Source: SMWN01 sp965261165
GTDB lineage: Bacteria > Pseudomonadota > Gammaproteobacteria > Eutrophobiales > Eutrophobiaceae
Direction of reading: 5' to 3'
Assembly (NCBI GenBank): GCA_965261165.1
Contig: OZ253445.1
Coordinates: 2,061,473 to 2,125,472 of the forward strand
Length of the DNA: 64,000 nt
Made by a program: the position numbers and the translations under genes. Shown one piece after another: positions 1 through 9,591 of the stretch; positions within the stretch are counted from its first letter, which is position 1, and every line of letters begins with the position of its first letter. The notes under the pieces were generated by a model that saw only the letters and a list, made by a program, of their open reading frames with translations, was not told the origin of the DNA and made no database searches.

Positions 1-1
1 A

Positions 2-460
2 TTGGCATCTGCAGCCGGAGTCGACGGCGCACTAATCGTAGATATGCCGCCTGAAGAGGCTGGAGAAATGAAAGAAATTATGGTGAAGCATGATCTTGAC
101 CTGATTTTTCTGATCTCACCGACAACGGATGTTGAGAGGCAAGAATATATTTCAAAAATAGCCAGTGGTTTCCTCTATTATGTTTCTCTCAAAGGTGTCA
201 CAGGAAGTAGTCGCCTAGATACAAAATCTGTAGAAATATCGGTCAATACCATTAAAAAACATTCAAATTTACCTGTCGGTGTTGGATTTGGTATTAGGAA
301 TGCTGAAAGCGCCGCAAATGTAGCCAGAGTGAGTGATGCGGTTGTTATTGGCAGTCCCATTGTTGAGCTCGTGGGAGATTTGAATGATGATTCAGTAGAA
401 TCGATGAAATCAATAAGCACTTACCTTTCGACAATACGGCGAGCAATTGATGTCATATAG
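2..460 (+). CDS. trpA: Tryptophan synthase alpha chain, C-terminal part (cut by window edge)
   Basis: This is the last ~152 residues of the TrpA TIM barrel, which cleaves indole-3-glycerol phosphate to indole and glyceraldehyde 3-phosphate for the beta subunit. Family hallmarks are GVDGALIVDMPPEEA, then YYVSLKGVTG and LPVGVGFGI, the last two lining the phosphate-binding end of the barrel. The 5' part, including the catalytic Glu and Asp region, lies outside the window, so the first codon shown is not a real start. The stop lies 18 bp before accD. The trpA-accD-folC order is common in gammaproteobacteria. Confidence 0.95.
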   Translation: MASAAGVDGALIVDMPPEEAGEMKEIMVKHDLDLIFLISPTTDVERQEYISKIASGFLYYVSLKGVTGSSRLDTKSVEISVNTIKKHSNLPVGVGFGIRNAESAANVARVSDAVVIGSPIVELVGDLNDDSVESMKSISTYLSTIRRAIDVI

Positions 461-478
461 GATAATGAATAAAATGTT

Positions 479-1336
479 ATGAGCTGGTTTAAAAAATTAC
501 TTCCCTCAAGGATTAAAATAGATGGCGCATCCAGACGTATGGTGCCTGAGGGCGTGTGGGCCAAATGCGATGAATGTAGCGCAGTATTATATCGATCAGA
601 GCTGGAGCGAAACCTTGAAGTCTGTCCCAAATGTTCTCATCACATGCTTATTGGTGCTCGTGTACGGATCGAGTTATTTTTGGACCCAGGGCCTCGCGTT
701 GAGATAGGCAGCGAGCTTAAACCTGTAGACAGGTACAAATTCCGCGATAGGAAAAAATATAAAGATCGTTTGAGCCAAGCACAAAAGCAGACAAAAGAAG
801 ACGATGCTCTGGTTGTAATGATGGGACAAGTACAAGAAATACCTGTTGTGGTAGCAGCATTCGAATTTAATTTTATGGCAGGATCGATGGGTGCTGTTGC
901 TGGAGAGCGGTTTGTTCTAGCTACAGAAGCAGCAATAGAGAACGATATTCCATTAGTCTGTTTTTCTTCGAGTGGTGGAGCACGTATGCAGGAGGCCATA
1001 CTATCGCTAATGCAAATGGCAAAAACGAGTTCTGCTTTGGCAAGATTGGCAGCAAAGAAATTACCTTACATATCTGTATTAACGAACCCGACGATGGGGG
1101 GAGTTTCTGCTAGCCTGGCAACGCTAGGCGATATCAATATTGCTGAGCCTAATGCATTAATAGGATTTGCAGGGCCGAGAGTGATCGAACAGACCGTACG
1201 AGAAAAGCTGCCTGAAGGTTTCCAGAGAAGTGAATTTCTCCTGGAACATGGCGATATAGACATGATCATTGATAGACGTGAAATGCGCGAAAAAATATCT
1301 CCTATACTGTCCATTCTGAATAACAAAACAGCCTAG
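479..1336 (+). CDS. accD: Acetyl-CoA carboxylase carboxyltransferase subunit beta
   Basis: AccD pairs with AccA to move the carboxyl group from biotin-BCCP to acetyl-CoA, giving malonyl-CoA for fatty acid synthesis. At 285 residues it has the usual length. The N-terminal zinc ribbon is intact: CDEC near residue 30 and CPKC about 15 residues later. The crotonase-like core shows SSSGGARMQEA near residue 160 and TNPTMGGVSASLA near 200, the acyl-CoA-binding loops. It sits between trpA and folC with an 18-bp upstream gap, so co-transcription is likely. Confidence 0.97.
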   Translation: MSWFKKLLPSRIKIDGASRRMVPEGVWAKCDECSAVLYRSELERNLEVCPKCSHHMLIGARVRIELFLDPGPRVEIGSELKPVDRYKFRDRKKYKDRLSQAQKQTKEDDALVVMMGQVQEIPVVVAAFEFNFMAGSMGAVAGERFVLATEAAIENDIPLVCFSSSGGARMQEAILSLMQMAKTSSALARLAAKKLPYISVLTNPTMGGVSASLATLGDINIAEPNALIGFAGPRVIEQTVREKLPEGFQRSEFLLEHGDIDMIIDRREMREKISPILSILNNKTA

Positions 1337-1406
1337 AATTGATTCTGAATTATCAACCATAAGCGCAGAATCTATGTCCCAGAGTCATTTCAACAATAAG
1401 GAAGTC

Positions 1407-2678
1407 ATGAGATTCAACAAGCTTCATGAGTGGTTGGAATGGCAAGAAGAATTGCATTTTACGGCAATGGAGTTGGGCCTGAATCGATGTACTGCTGTTG
1501 CCGAGAATATGGGATTACTTAATCCAGATTTCACAGTGATTAGTGTCGCTGGAACCAATGGTAAAGGCTCAAGCGTCACCATGATGGATTCAATTTTTGG
1601 TAATTCTGGCTATAAAACCGGATGTTATACCTCACCGCATTTCATACGCTACAACGAGCGGATAAAACTTGATGGTATTGAAGTTACTAACGAAATGTTA
1701 TGCAAGTCTTTCAGCAGAATTGATCATGCTAGAGGTGATATTTCCTTAACTTATTTTGAATTTGGTACCCTTGCCGCACTGGATATATTTCATCGCGCAA
1801 ATGTTGATGTTGCTTTGCTTGAAGTGGGGCTGGGAGGTCGGCTTGATGCTGTCAATTGTTTAGATGCTGATGTCGCTTTGATTTCCAGCATCGACCTAGA
1901 TCATATGCAGTGGCTAGGCATGGATCGTGATACTATTGCTCGTGAGAAGGCTGGTATTTTTCGCGGCGATAAACCCGCCATCTGTTCTGATTCTCGTCCA
2001 CCCGAGACGGTACTGCAATATGCTGATGAGATAGGCGCAACATTATATATTCCCGGTCGGGATTTCAATTATCAATTATCTGATGATCGTTGGTCATGGC
2101 AATGGGATAATGAGGTTTATGAAAGTTTGCCACGCCCAGACCAATATAATAGTTGCCAGGTTCAAAATGCTGCTGGCGTCTTGATGGTTCTCAGTACATT
2201 AAAATCAAAATTACCGATAAAAGCAGGTGCCATAGAAAAAGGGTTGGAGAACTTCAGTCTTACCGGAAGATTTCAGATGTTGACAGAAGGGATGCAGACA
2301 ATTCTTGATGTGGCGCATAATGCTCAGGCAGCAAGAATTCTGGTTCATAATCTAAAACAATTTCCTAACAGTGGAAAAACGCACATCATCATAGGAATGT
2401 TGAAAGATAAAGATCAAGCGGGTGTTCTGGGTGAGTTAATGGAAATAGCTGATTCCTGGCATACAGTGAGCATCTCAAACTCCCGAGGTAGTGACAGTGA
2501 AAAATTAAAGAAGGAATTACTTGAATTGGGTGTGACTGCGCCAATTTCAGAGGATGATACTGTAGCCAACGCCTTCCTTAAGTTGCAGGATAAAACTAGA
2601 ATGCATGATCGTATCGTTGTGACAGGATCTTTCCTGTCCGTTGGTGATGCCATTAAACACCTTAAACTAGCTGATTAA
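1407..2678 (+). CDS. folC: Bifunctional dihydrofolate synthase/folylpolyglutamate synthase
   Basis: FolC adds glutamate to dihydropteroate and then extends the polyglutamate tail of folates, using ATP. The Mur-ligase P-loop is SVAGTNGKGSSVTM, followed by the family segment CYTSPHFIRYNERI; the second domain begins near LTGRFQML and DVAHNAQA. An in-frame ATG at 1374 would add 11 residues, but the ATG at 1407 follows AAGGA at good spacing and matches the usual N-terminus (short lead into a helix ending ELGLNR), so 1407 is chosen. The product is about 423 residues, normal for the family. dedD follows 5 bp after the stop. Confidence 0.95.
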   Translation: MRFNKLHEWLEWQEELHFTAMELGLNRCTAVAENMGLLNPDFTVISVAGTNGKGSSVTMMDSIFGNSGYKTGCYTSPHFIRYNERIKLDGIEVTNEMLCKSFSRIDHARGDISLTYFEFGTLAALDIFHRANVDVALLEVGLGGRLDAVNCLDADVALISSIDLDHMQWLGMDRDTIAREKAGIFRGDKPAICSDSRPPETVLQYADEIGATLYIPGRDFNYQLSDDRWSWQWDNEVYESLPRPDQYNSCQVQNAAGVLMVLSTLKSKLPIKAGAIEKGLENFSLTGRFQMLTEGMQTILDVAHNAQAARILVHNLKQFPNSGKTHIIIGMLKDKDQAGVLGELMEIADSWHTVSISNSRGSDSEKLKKELLELGVTAPISEDDTVANAFLKLQDKTRMHDRIVVTGSFLSVGDAIKHLKLAD

Positions 2679-2683
2679 AAATT

Positions 2684-3292
2684 ATGGAGCAGAAATTAAA
2701 GGAAAGATTAGTAGGTGCATCAGTCTTGGTCGCAGCCGCTGTTATCTTTTTGCCCGTTATATTTACTGACTCCCCGAAGACAGAGGTGATTTCAGGATCA
2801 AATATCCCTAAAAAGCCAGAGACAAATTTTAATTCAAGGATTATTCCTGTTATTAAAAATGATAATAAAGCCTCGCTAACTACGGTTGAGCCAAAAAATA
2901 TCGAAGTGAAAATAAGTAATAAAAAAGACAGCTCGGCTAATGAACAGACGGTGGTTGCCAGAAAGGTCGTCTCGACAAAGAAGGATAAGACTGAGGAAGC
3001 TGCGAGAGAACAGATAAAATCAACAATAGACGTTGAGACGAAAGCGGCATTAGGTTTATCTGCCTGGATTGTACAACTAGGCAGCTTTATTGAGGAAGAT
3101 AACGCTCAATCCCTAAACAAAAAATTACGCGAAGCAGGTTATCCAGCTTTTGTAGAACCGCTTAATGAAAATGGCAAAATTAGTTATAGGGTAAGGGTTG
3201 GCCCGGAGATAAAACGGTCAGAAGCAGATTTAATGCTAAAAAAAATGAAAGAAAAAATAAAGCTTGATGGAATTGTCGTGAGTTACCCCTGA
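2684..3292 (+). CDS. dedD: SPOR-domain cell-division protein DedD
   Basis: This 202-residue protein is anchored in the inner membrane and has a C-terminal SPOR domain, which in this family binds septal peptidoglycan stripped of stem peptides. One transmembrane segment lies at residues 10-30 (GASVLVAAAVIFLPVIF). A Lys/Ser/Thr-rich linker follows (about 31-125), and then the SPOR fold opening with AWIVQLGSFIEEDNA and ending with YRVRVGPEIKR. The position between folC and cvpA-purF is the standard gammaproteobacterial location of dedD. Confidence 0.9.
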   Translation: MEQKLKERLVGASVLVAAAVIFLPVIFTDSPKTEVISGSNIPKKPETNFNSRIIPVIKNDNKASLTTVEPKNIEVKISNKKDSSANEQTVVARKVVSTKKDKTEEAAREQIKSTIDVETKAALGLSAWIVQLGSFIEEDNAQSLNKKLREAGYPAFVEPLNENGKISYRVRVGPEIKRSEADLMLKKMKEKIKLDGIVVSYP

Positions 3293-3329
3293 TGAGGGGC
3301 ATATCTGAAACATGCGGGAATAGATATTA

Positions 3330-3876
3330 ATGCAACTTGTTGATATTGCCATTTTGACCATAGTTGTTTTGCCAGCTATTGCAGGTATGACGTATGGGTT
3401 TCTAAATATTATTTTTTCATTGTTGGCGTGGGCATTAGCTTTGGATATCTCAATCAAGTTTTCTCCTGCATTTACACCATTACTTGAATCATCGGTAAAT
3501 ACTCCTGTTCTAAGAACTACTCTGGCTTTTGCAGGCCTTTTTTGTTATCAGCCTAGTAATGCTAACGGGTATTGGTCTCCTTATTGTAGAATTATTAGGC
3601 AGGACAGGGTTAACAGCAACTGACAGAATGCTTGGTCTGTTCTTTGGCATTGTTCTTGGAGCTATAATTGTGGAAGTCGTTGTCTTTCTTGGAGGATTTA
3701 CCGCATTACCACAAGAGTCTTGGTGGGATGATTCGAGAGTCATTAAATATTTTGAAAGAGCGGCTGTTTGGTCAGGGCTATATTTGCCAGAAAATATTTC
3801 CAAGTATCATGGCTATGAAGCAATGACGGAAGGAGCTGCCGAAGAGAAGCCACCAGAGACTAGTTCAACAAGCTAG
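3330..3876 (+). pseudogene. cvpA: CvpA family membrane protein, frameshifted
   Basis: CvpA is a small inner-membrane protein found upstream of purF in E. coli and relatives, linked to colicin V production and stress tolerance. The reading frame is split. The N-terminal half (from the ATG at 3330, with two hydrophobic helices) runs to LAFAGLF; the C-terminal half (residues resembling TDRMLGLFFGIVLGAIIVE) continues in the next frame. A T6 run at 3538-3543 marks the break, and dropping one T restores LAFAGLFVISLVML and a protein of ~181 residues, the normal CvpA size. It could be a true mutation, a slippage site or a sequencing error. Confidence 0.85.
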
Positions 3877-3889
3877 AAGGGGAAATTTT

Positions 3890-5404
3890 ATGTGCGGTAT
3901 TGTAGGTATCGTTGGCAAGCAGTTCGTGAACCAGCTCATCTTCGATGGACTGACGATATTACAACATCGGGGACAAGATGCCGCGGGGATGATGACGTAC
4001 CATGACCGTAAACTCTATCTACGCAAGAATAATGGTCTGGTGCGTGATGTTTTCCACACCCGTCACATGCTTAATCTCAAGGGCAATATTGGCATAGGAC
4101 ATGTTCGTTATCCAACATCTGGATGTTCTTCTTCTGCTGAGGCGCAGCCATTTTATGTCAATTCTCCTTATGGGATATCACTCGCCCATAATGGCAATCT
4201 CACTAATGGTGATGAATTGAAGCGTGAATTATTCAGAGATGACCTCAGGCATATTAATACAGATTCCGACTCTGAGGTTTTACTTAACATTCTTGCTCAT
4301 GAGTTACAGCGTCTCGGGAAACATCGTCTGGAGGTTGAAGATGTTTTTGATGCAGTTGAAAAACTACATAGGCGTTGCCGGGGGGGCTATGCTGCAGTCG
4401 CAATGGTAAGTGGTTTTGGCGTTCTTGGTTTTCGGGATCCCTATGGCATCAGGCCGGTAATTTTTGGAGAGCGTGAGACCGAAGCTGGAAAAGAATATAT
4501 AGTTGCTTCTGAAAGTGTTGCAATTACCTCATTGGGATTTACTGTGATTCGTGATATTGAGCCTGGCGAAGCTATTTTTATCACTAAAGATGGGAAGTTG
4601 CACACACGCCAATGCGTAGAAAGTCCTCAGTATTCACCTTGTATCTTTGAATATGTTTATCTAGCAAGACCTGATTCAATTATTGACAATATTTCTGTTT
4701 ACAACTCACGGTTGTTTATGGGTGAAGCATTGGCAAATAAGATTCTAATGCAGAGACCTGAACACGACATTGATGTTGTCATACCGATCCCTGATACAGG
4801 AAGGACTTCCGCTTTACTTCTGGCTCAGAAGTTAAATGTGAAATATAGCGAAGGGTTCATCAAGAACCGTTATATACCTCGTACTTTTATCATGCCTGGA
4901 CAGGAGATTCGTAAAAAATCTGTCAGGCAGAAACTAAATGCAATTGAATCGGAATTTAAGGGTAAAAATGTTCTGTTAGTCGATGATTCTATCGTCAGAG
5001 GAACAACCTCTGGTCAGATAATAGAAATGGCAAGAAATGCGGGTGCTAACAAAGTCTTTTTCGCATCAGCCGCGCCTCCAGTTCGATATCCGAATGTCTA
5101 TGGAATCGATATGCCGACTGTGAATGAGCTAATTGCTCATAATAAGACTGAAGAAGAAATTGAAGATTTGATTGGTGCTGACTGGTTGATATATCAGGAT
5201 CTGGATAAATTAATTGAGACGGCACGTGCAGAAAATCCTTCTATCACCCGTTTTGACCTGTCGTGTTTCAATGGTGAATATGTTACTGGTGATGTGAATC
5301 AGGAATACCTCGATCATATTGAAGACATGCGCAAAGATAGTGCAAAATTAAAAAGAGAGGAGGCTGACGAAGAAAATTTAATCGATATCTCGAATAATGC
5401 CTGA
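3890..5404 (+). CDS. purF: Amidophosphoribosyltransferase
   Basis: PurF catalyses the first committed step of purine synthesis: PRPP + glutamine to 5-phosphoribosylamine. The mature enzyme starts at the nucleophile Cys2 (MCGIVGIVG), and the class II glutaminase domain covers about residues 2-235, with the arginine-containing segment GHVRYPTSG. The phosphoribosyltransferase domain carries the PRPP loop VLLVDDSIVRGTTS near residue 365. Length is 504 residues, as in E. coli (505). GGGGA lies 7 bp upstream of the start. It is the last gene before the IS5-type insertion. Confidence 0.98.
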   Translation: MCGIVGIVGKQFVNQLIFDGLTILQHRGQDAAGMMTYHDRKLYLRKNNGLVRDVFHTRHMLNLKGNIGIGHVRYPTSGCSSSAEAQPFYVNSPYGISLAHNGNLTNGDELKRELFRDDLRHINTDSDSEVLLNILAHELQRLGKHRLEVEDVFDAVEKLHRRCRGGYAAVAMVSGFGVLGFRDPYGIRPVIFGERETEAGKEYIVASESVAITSLGFTVIRDIEPGEAIFITKDGKLHTRQCVESPQYSPCIFEYVYLARPDSIIDNISVYNSRLFMGEALANKILMQRPEHDIDVVIPIPDTGRTSALLLAQKLNVKYSEGFIKNRYIPRTFIMPGQEIRKKSVRQKLNAIESEFKGKNVLLVDDSIVRGTTSGQIIEMARNAGANKVFFASAAPPVRYPNVYGIDMPTVNELIAHNKTEEEIEDLIGADWLIYQDLDKLIETARAENPSITRFDLSCFNGEYVTGDVNQEYLDHIEDMRKDSAKLKREEADEENLIDISNNA

Positions 5405-5435
5405 TTATTCCATTCTAGAAGAATTTTAATTTATT

Positions 5436-6639
5436 GAGACCCCAGCATAACCCCACAAAACAAGGTATTTTTTGCTATACTTCGGTAGGCAAAAATCATT
5501 CGCAACACAAGCCAAACTATTCGTCTCGACCGCTGATCTGGACCACCCAATTCTTCACAGCCTTGATGCGACTGAGGCTCTGTTGGACTGGTCGGAGATT
5601 GAGAGATTACTGTCCTCTATCTATGCCTCTAAAACAGGCCGCCCCAGCTATCCATTGCTGACCTTGTTGCGGGGCTTATTGCTCGGACTATGGTATCACT
5701 TGTCCGATGTGCAGTTGGCTCAATGCTTATACCGAGATCGGTTGTTGCGTAAATTTTGCCGCCTTGAGCTTGGCGGTGAGGTTCCCGAAGCGTCCACCCT
5801 AGGGCGGTTTCGAGCCCGCTTGGTCGAACAGAACCTGTGGGCTCAATTATTGGCCGAGATCAATCGTCAGCTCGACGCCAAAAATATCATCATGCGCGCG
5901 GGTCGCATCAACATCATCGATGCGACCCCGGTAGAGGCTGCACAATCGGGTTCAGGCAACGACAAGGATGGCAAGCCGACACGTGATCCTGAGGCAGGTT
6001 GGCAGGTTAAGAACGACAGTCGGGGTAACAAGAAATCCATTTATGGTTTTTCCGTCCATACGGGTGTCGATGAAGAGGGTTTTATCCACCGTCAAAGCGT
6101 GACACCTGGTAATGTTCATGATTCTCAGGAGCGTGATGCCTTGCTGCTGGGTGATGAAACGGCATGGTATGCGGATGCGGCTTACAGCGCTCAACAGACC
6201 CGAGACAAGTTGGAGCAGTTGGGCATTGATGATCAGGTCCAACGCAAGGGCTACCGGGGTAATCCTTTATCGGAGGCGGACCGAATTCGTAACAAAGAGA
6301 TTGCGCTAACGCGATCTGGCGGTGAACGTCCCTTTGCCACCTATAAATGGCATTATGGGCTGGCTCGCACCCGGTTCATGGGTCTTGCCAAAAACGCGAC
6401 TGTTTACGGGCTAGCGGCAATGGCAGCCAATATTCGCAAAGGTGCCAGGTTTTTAACGCTCTACGGCTTACCGGATCCCTGCTTTACGGGATAGTTGTGT
6501 CTAAATTTCGTAAAAAGCATCTAAAACACGCGTTAATCCGCTGAGACAGCGCTAAATCCCCGGCGAATGCCTTTCGCTTTGTGCAAAAATGTTGAGATTT
6601 AATGGTATCCGCTAAAACCCGGCGTTATGCTGAGGTCTC
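5436..6639 (+). mobile_element. Complete IS5-family insertion sequence (1204 bp)
   Basis: The element is bounded by imperfect terminal inverted repeats: GAGACCCCAGCATAACCCC on the left, and ACCCGGCGTTATGCTGAGGTCTC as the right end read 5'-3' on the plus strand. It is flanked on both sides by TTATT (5431-5435 and 6640-6644), a clean 5-bp target duplication. The single transposase gene appears intact. It landed just after purF and about 100 bp before a glycosyltransferase gene. Intact ends and duplication suggest a recent insertion. Related ends recur at 39891, 46964, 47781 and 50552. Confidence 0.9.
5472..6494 (+). CDS. IS5-family transposase
   Basis: The 340-residue DDE transposase seems full-length. 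It has an N-terminal helical DNA-binding region (GLWYHLSDVQLAQCLYRD is typical of the IS5/IS1182 type). The catalytic residues are probably Asp in NIIDATPVEAA, Asp in WYADAAYS, and Glu in SGGERPFATYKWHYGLAR, which is the Y-(2)-R-(3)-E-(6)-K-like signature. Base composition is visibly more GC-rich than purF, fitting horizontal arrival. The true start could be slightly downstream of the ATG at 5472. Confidence 0.93.
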   Translation: MLYFGRQKSFATQAKLFVSTADLDHPILHSLDATEALLDWSEIERLLSSIYASKTGRPSYPLLTLLRGLLLGLWYHLSDVQLAQCLYRDRLLRKFCRLELGGEVPEASTLGRFRARLVEQNLWAQLLAEINRQLDAKNIIMRAGRINIIDATPVEAAQSGSGNDKDGKPTRDPEAGWQVKNDSRGNKKSIYGFSVHTGVDEEGFIHRQSVTPGNVHDSQERDALLLGDETAWYADAAYSAQQTRDKLEQLGIDDQVQRKGYRGNPLSEADRIRNKEIALTRSGGERPFATYKWHYGLARTRFMGLAKNATVYGLAAMAANIRKGARFLTLYGLPDPCFTG

Positions 6640-6690
6640 TTATTGATATAAATCAACCTATTTAGATGTTTTTAAGGGCTGACTATGTAA

Positions 6691-6696
6691 TATAAT
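6691..6696 (+). promoter_or_regulatory. Possible -10 box upstream of glycan genes
   Basis: A consensus TATAAT lies in the gap between the IS5 element and the first glycosyltransferase, about 70 bp before the likely start codon. I see no good -35 at 17 bp spacing, so the assignment is weak. Confidence 0.3.
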
Positions 6697-6766
6697 ATCG
6701 GGATAAAAATTAGATAAAAACCACCTATATCATTGAGACTTGGATGCCTTTTTCAACAGCCCCGCG

Positions 6767-7534
6767 ATGAAACACAGAACAATCAACAAAGCCCCCGTTT
6801 ATGTCATTAATTTAGCTCGAAGTCCGAATAGATTAGAGTACATGACAACGCAATTATCCCAACACGCAATGTCCTTTGAGCGAATAGAAGCGGTTGATGG
6901 GGTTAAGATAAATGTCAAAACACTACAATCCTGCCAGCAACAATCTAAAAAATCGTGGTTGCATTATGCCACGCTTTCCGCCGGCGAAATTGGTTGCGCC
7001 ATGAGCTGGCATAAGGCATGGCAGACAGTCGCCGAACACCACGCCAAAGCATGTGTGGTATTAGAGGACGACATTAAAATTGGCGATAATTTTCAGCACA
7101 CCATAGCGTCTTTGTTTGAAGGAGCAAACGAAAATATTATTATTGACTTGTCGGGTAAAAAGGGTAGCGGAGAAAAGGCACGGAAAACCATCAATGGCAT
7201 AACGCTGATTCGTTATCAAACACCACCACTTAAAAATCAAGGCGCGATTTATGGCAAGCAAGCGGTGCAGAAATTCTTATGTCATATAAAGAATTTTACA
7301 GCACCAGTTGATACGCTACAACAAATGATTTGGCAACATGGTGTGCAAACTTGGTCGTTGGAAACCGGCTGTCTATCACACCAAGATTCCACCGTTGGCG
7401 GCTCAACAATTTCAGCAGGAAAAAAGAAACTGTCAACAAAAATAAAGAATGAATTAACCCGCCCTGTATGGCGTAGTGGAATAGTGATTAGGAATCTTAT
7501 TGATGAAATAATCAGGAAATATCGCTCAACATAA
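6767..7534 (+). CDS. Family 25 glycosyltransferase (LPS/LOS biosynthesis type), first copy
   Basis: This belongs to the GT25 family, whose members add galactose or similar sugars to lipooligosaccharide cores. Family signatures are VYVINLARSPNR at the N-terminus, SAGEIGCAMSWHKAW near residue 75, and the acidic VVLEDDIKI that stands in for a DXD metal/nucleotide-sugar site. The frame is open back to a TTG at 6740, but the ATG at 6767 is preferred; no strong ribosome site is visible, so the start is uncertain. The second GT25 gene follows 16 bp downstream, and both look like cytoplasmic, membrane-associated enzymes of a surface-glycan locus. Confidence 0.85.
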   Translation: MKHRTINKAPVYVINLARSPNRLEYMTTQLSQHAMSFERIEAVDGVKINVKTLQSCQQQSKKSWLHYATLSAGEIGCAMSWHKAWQTVAEHHAKACVVLEDDIKIGDNFQHTIASLFEGANENIIIDLSGKKGSGEKARKTINGITLIRYQTPPLKNQGAIYGKQAVQKFLCHIKNFTAPVDTLQQMIWQHGVQTWSLETGCLSHQDSTVGGSTISAGKKKLSTKIKNELTRPVWRSGIVIRNLIDEIIRKYRST

Positions 7535-7550
7535 AATACGATAATAGTAG

Positions 7551-8333
7551 ATGCAAGTATTTGTCATTAATTTGCCTAGCGCGACAAAACGTCGAACATT
7601 TCAAGAGAGGCAATTACAAAAACTAGGACTTGAATATCAGATAATACCTGCCATGAGCATTGATGATATTAGTGAGGCGACTTATAAAAAACATTATTTT
7701 GATTGGCAACGCCCGATGAGAAAAGCTGAAGTAGCATGTTATTTTTCGCATCAAAACCTTTGGCATAAAGTCATTCGAAACGGAAAACCAGCACTAATTT
7801 TGGAAGACGACGCATTGTTATCCAAGCACCTGCCATTTTTGTTGACACAAGTAAAAAATAAAAACGGCATTGATTTGCTGAATTTAGAAGCGCGTAAACG
7901 GAAAAAAATGATTAGTAAAAAGTTTGAGGAAATAGGCAATCATAAGTTATACAAATTATTACAAGATAGAACAGGGTCGGCTGGCTATATTCTCTACCCT
8001 GGTGGTGCAAAAAAACTCATTCAGCACGAACATGAAAACGGCATTGCTTTAGCAGATGCCCACATCACCTCTTGCAATAAACTAATAGCCCATCAGATTG
8101 AGCCTGCAATGGTAGTGCAGTTAGACTGTTGTGAGTTTTATGGCATATATAATGCGGACACACAAACTTTGCCTAATTCCAGTATTTGGAATCAATGCCA
8201 TGAAAAAAGCGATATACGGTTTAAGGTTAAAAGAATAATTGCTCAAATTAGGCTGGGGCTTCGTCAATTAGGACTGATTACAAAATCACAAAGGCGACAT
8301 ATTATCGTACAACGAAACGATATGCAGTGGTAA
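7551..8333 (+). CDS. Family 25 glycosyltransferase, second copy
   Basis: This 260-residue GT25 protein begins directly with the family motif (MQVFVINLPSATKRR). It shares with its upstream neighbour the block EVACYFSHQNLWHKV and the acidic motif LILEDDALL. The two proteins are clearly related yet well diverged, so they probably add different residues or make different linkages. The C-terminal third is basic and matches no extra domain I recognise. It converges with the O-antigen ligase-like gene on the other strand. Confidence 0.85.
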   Translation: MQVFVINLPSATKRRTFQERQLQKLGLEYQIIPAMSIDDISEATYKKHYFDWQRPMRKAEVACYFSHQNLWHKVIRNGKPALILEDDALLSKHLPFLLTQVKNKNGIDLLNLEARKRKKMISKKFEEIGNHKLYKLLQDRTGSAGYILYPGGAKKLIQHEHENGIALADAHITSCNKLIAHQIEPAMVVQLDCCEFYGIYNADTQTLPNSSIWNQCHEKSDIRFKVKRIIAQIRLGLRQLGLITKSQRRHIIVQRNDMQW

Positions 8334-8355
8334 AAATAGTAAAAAAGAATTCAAA

Positions 8356-9591
8356 TTATAAGTCCCTCTCTTGATGATGTTTTGACTTGGATTCGCATAA
8401 TAAAAGTGCCATAAAAAATATTACAAAAGTTCGCATAACATTGTGCGAATAAATACTATCGGTAATCGAAAATGTTGCCATTCCAATTATTAGAATAACA
8501 CCCATGGAATTTGTAATAAAATTATCGCTATTCTTTGCCCGCTGAAAAAATAAGATCAATGGCACAAACAATAAGGACAATAAAACGAAAAGACCAATAA
8601 TGCCAAAACCAACCATTGAGTTAATGTAATCATTGTGCAGTATTTTCATCCCACTTATAAAGCTTTTGGCATAATTTCCATTGACATATCGACTAGCCGC
8701 TACACCCGTATTCTGATAACCATAACCAATAATTGGTTTCTGCTTAAATGCATCAAAACCACTGCGCCACATTTCCAGCCTTAAATCTACTGACTTATTT
8801 GCTTCCTGATTATTATGGAACGATTGGACTTCATTAAACGCATCCACAATACGGTGATTAATTTGTTTGTTATGTGTTGCAAACATAACGATTGCCAATA
8901 ATGTTATGAAAATATAAGGCAGAGTTTTTTTTGTTAATTGATTTGTTGTCGCCCAAAGCAATATGATCACAGGAACAAGCACGACAAACATCAGATATGC
9001 GATGCGCGTACCGCTTAGAATAATAGAATATGTGGCGAGCAAAAAAACTAGCAGCAAGAATAATTTGTCTGCCGTATGTTCCTTCCAAATATTAACAATA
9101 GAGAAGAATGCAAAAATCACCATAATAAAACCAAATATTGTAGGGGAGTCAGCACCAGCCTCTGATCTGGTGAAGCCAAGATAGTGGAACTGATATATGG
9201 CGAAAATAGTCCCAATCACAATACTCAATTTAATCATCGAAACAATTTGTTTCAACGTTATGCCGCTTTTGTGAATGCCGTATGCCACAAATGGTGCAAC
9301 CAAAAAATGGATATTGGAGCCAATCCGATTGATGCCATCGTGTGGGTTATTTGACAAAACAACAGACACAACTACAGAAAGGAAGAATGCCCAGACTAAA
9401 TAACTATACAGTTTCAATTGATTGTGAAAAATAGGCATCATTCTTTCCTTGATGGAAAAATACACCCCAAATATAGTCAAAATTAAAATTAAAACTTCTG
9501 ATGCATGCTTCACATTTAATATAAGCAACGGCAATAACAGTACAACCAGTTGTAAAAAGGTAAAATTAAGGTGCTTGTTTGCTAGCTTCAT
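8356..9591 (-). CDS. O-antigen ligase/polymerase-like membrane protein
   Basis: A roughly 411-residue polytopic membrane protein with 10-12 predicted helices and one larger soluble loop near residues 260-330 that contains EMWRSGFDAFKQKPIIGYGYQNTG. This loop pattern (R-x3-W plus a glycine-rich segment) is typical of the Wzy_C/WaaL superfamily, which joins or polymerises O-antigen in the periplasmic leaflet. An in-frame ATG at 9639 would add 16 residues; the ATG at 9591, ahead of MKLANKHLNF, is preferred. Whether it is a ligase or a polymerase cannot be settled from sequence alone. Confidence 0.8.
   Translation of the reverse strand: MKLANKHLNFTFLQLVVLLLPLLILNVKHASEVLILILTIFGVYFSIKERMMPIFHNQLKLYSYLVWAFFLSVVVSVVLSNNPHDGINRIGSNIHFLVAPFVAYGIHKSGITLKQIVSMIKLSIVIGTIFAIYQFHYLGFTRSEAGADSPTIFGFIMVIFAFFSIVNIWKEHTADKLFLLLVFLLATYSIILSGTRIAYLMFVVLVPVIILLWATTNQLTKKTLPYIFITLLAIVMFATHNKQINHRIVDAFNEVQSFHNNQEANKSVDLRLEMWRSGFDAFKQKPIIGYGYQNTGVAASRYVNGNYAKSFISGMKILHNDYINSMVGFGIIGLFVLLSLLFVPLILFFQRAKNSDNFITNSMGVILIIGMATFSITDSIYSHNVMRTFVIFFMALLLCESKSKHHQERDL

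Noticed and set aside
1374..1406. Upstream start of folC
   Set aside because: The ATG at 1374 lacks a ribosome site; the ATG at 1407 has AAGGA and the typical N-terminus.
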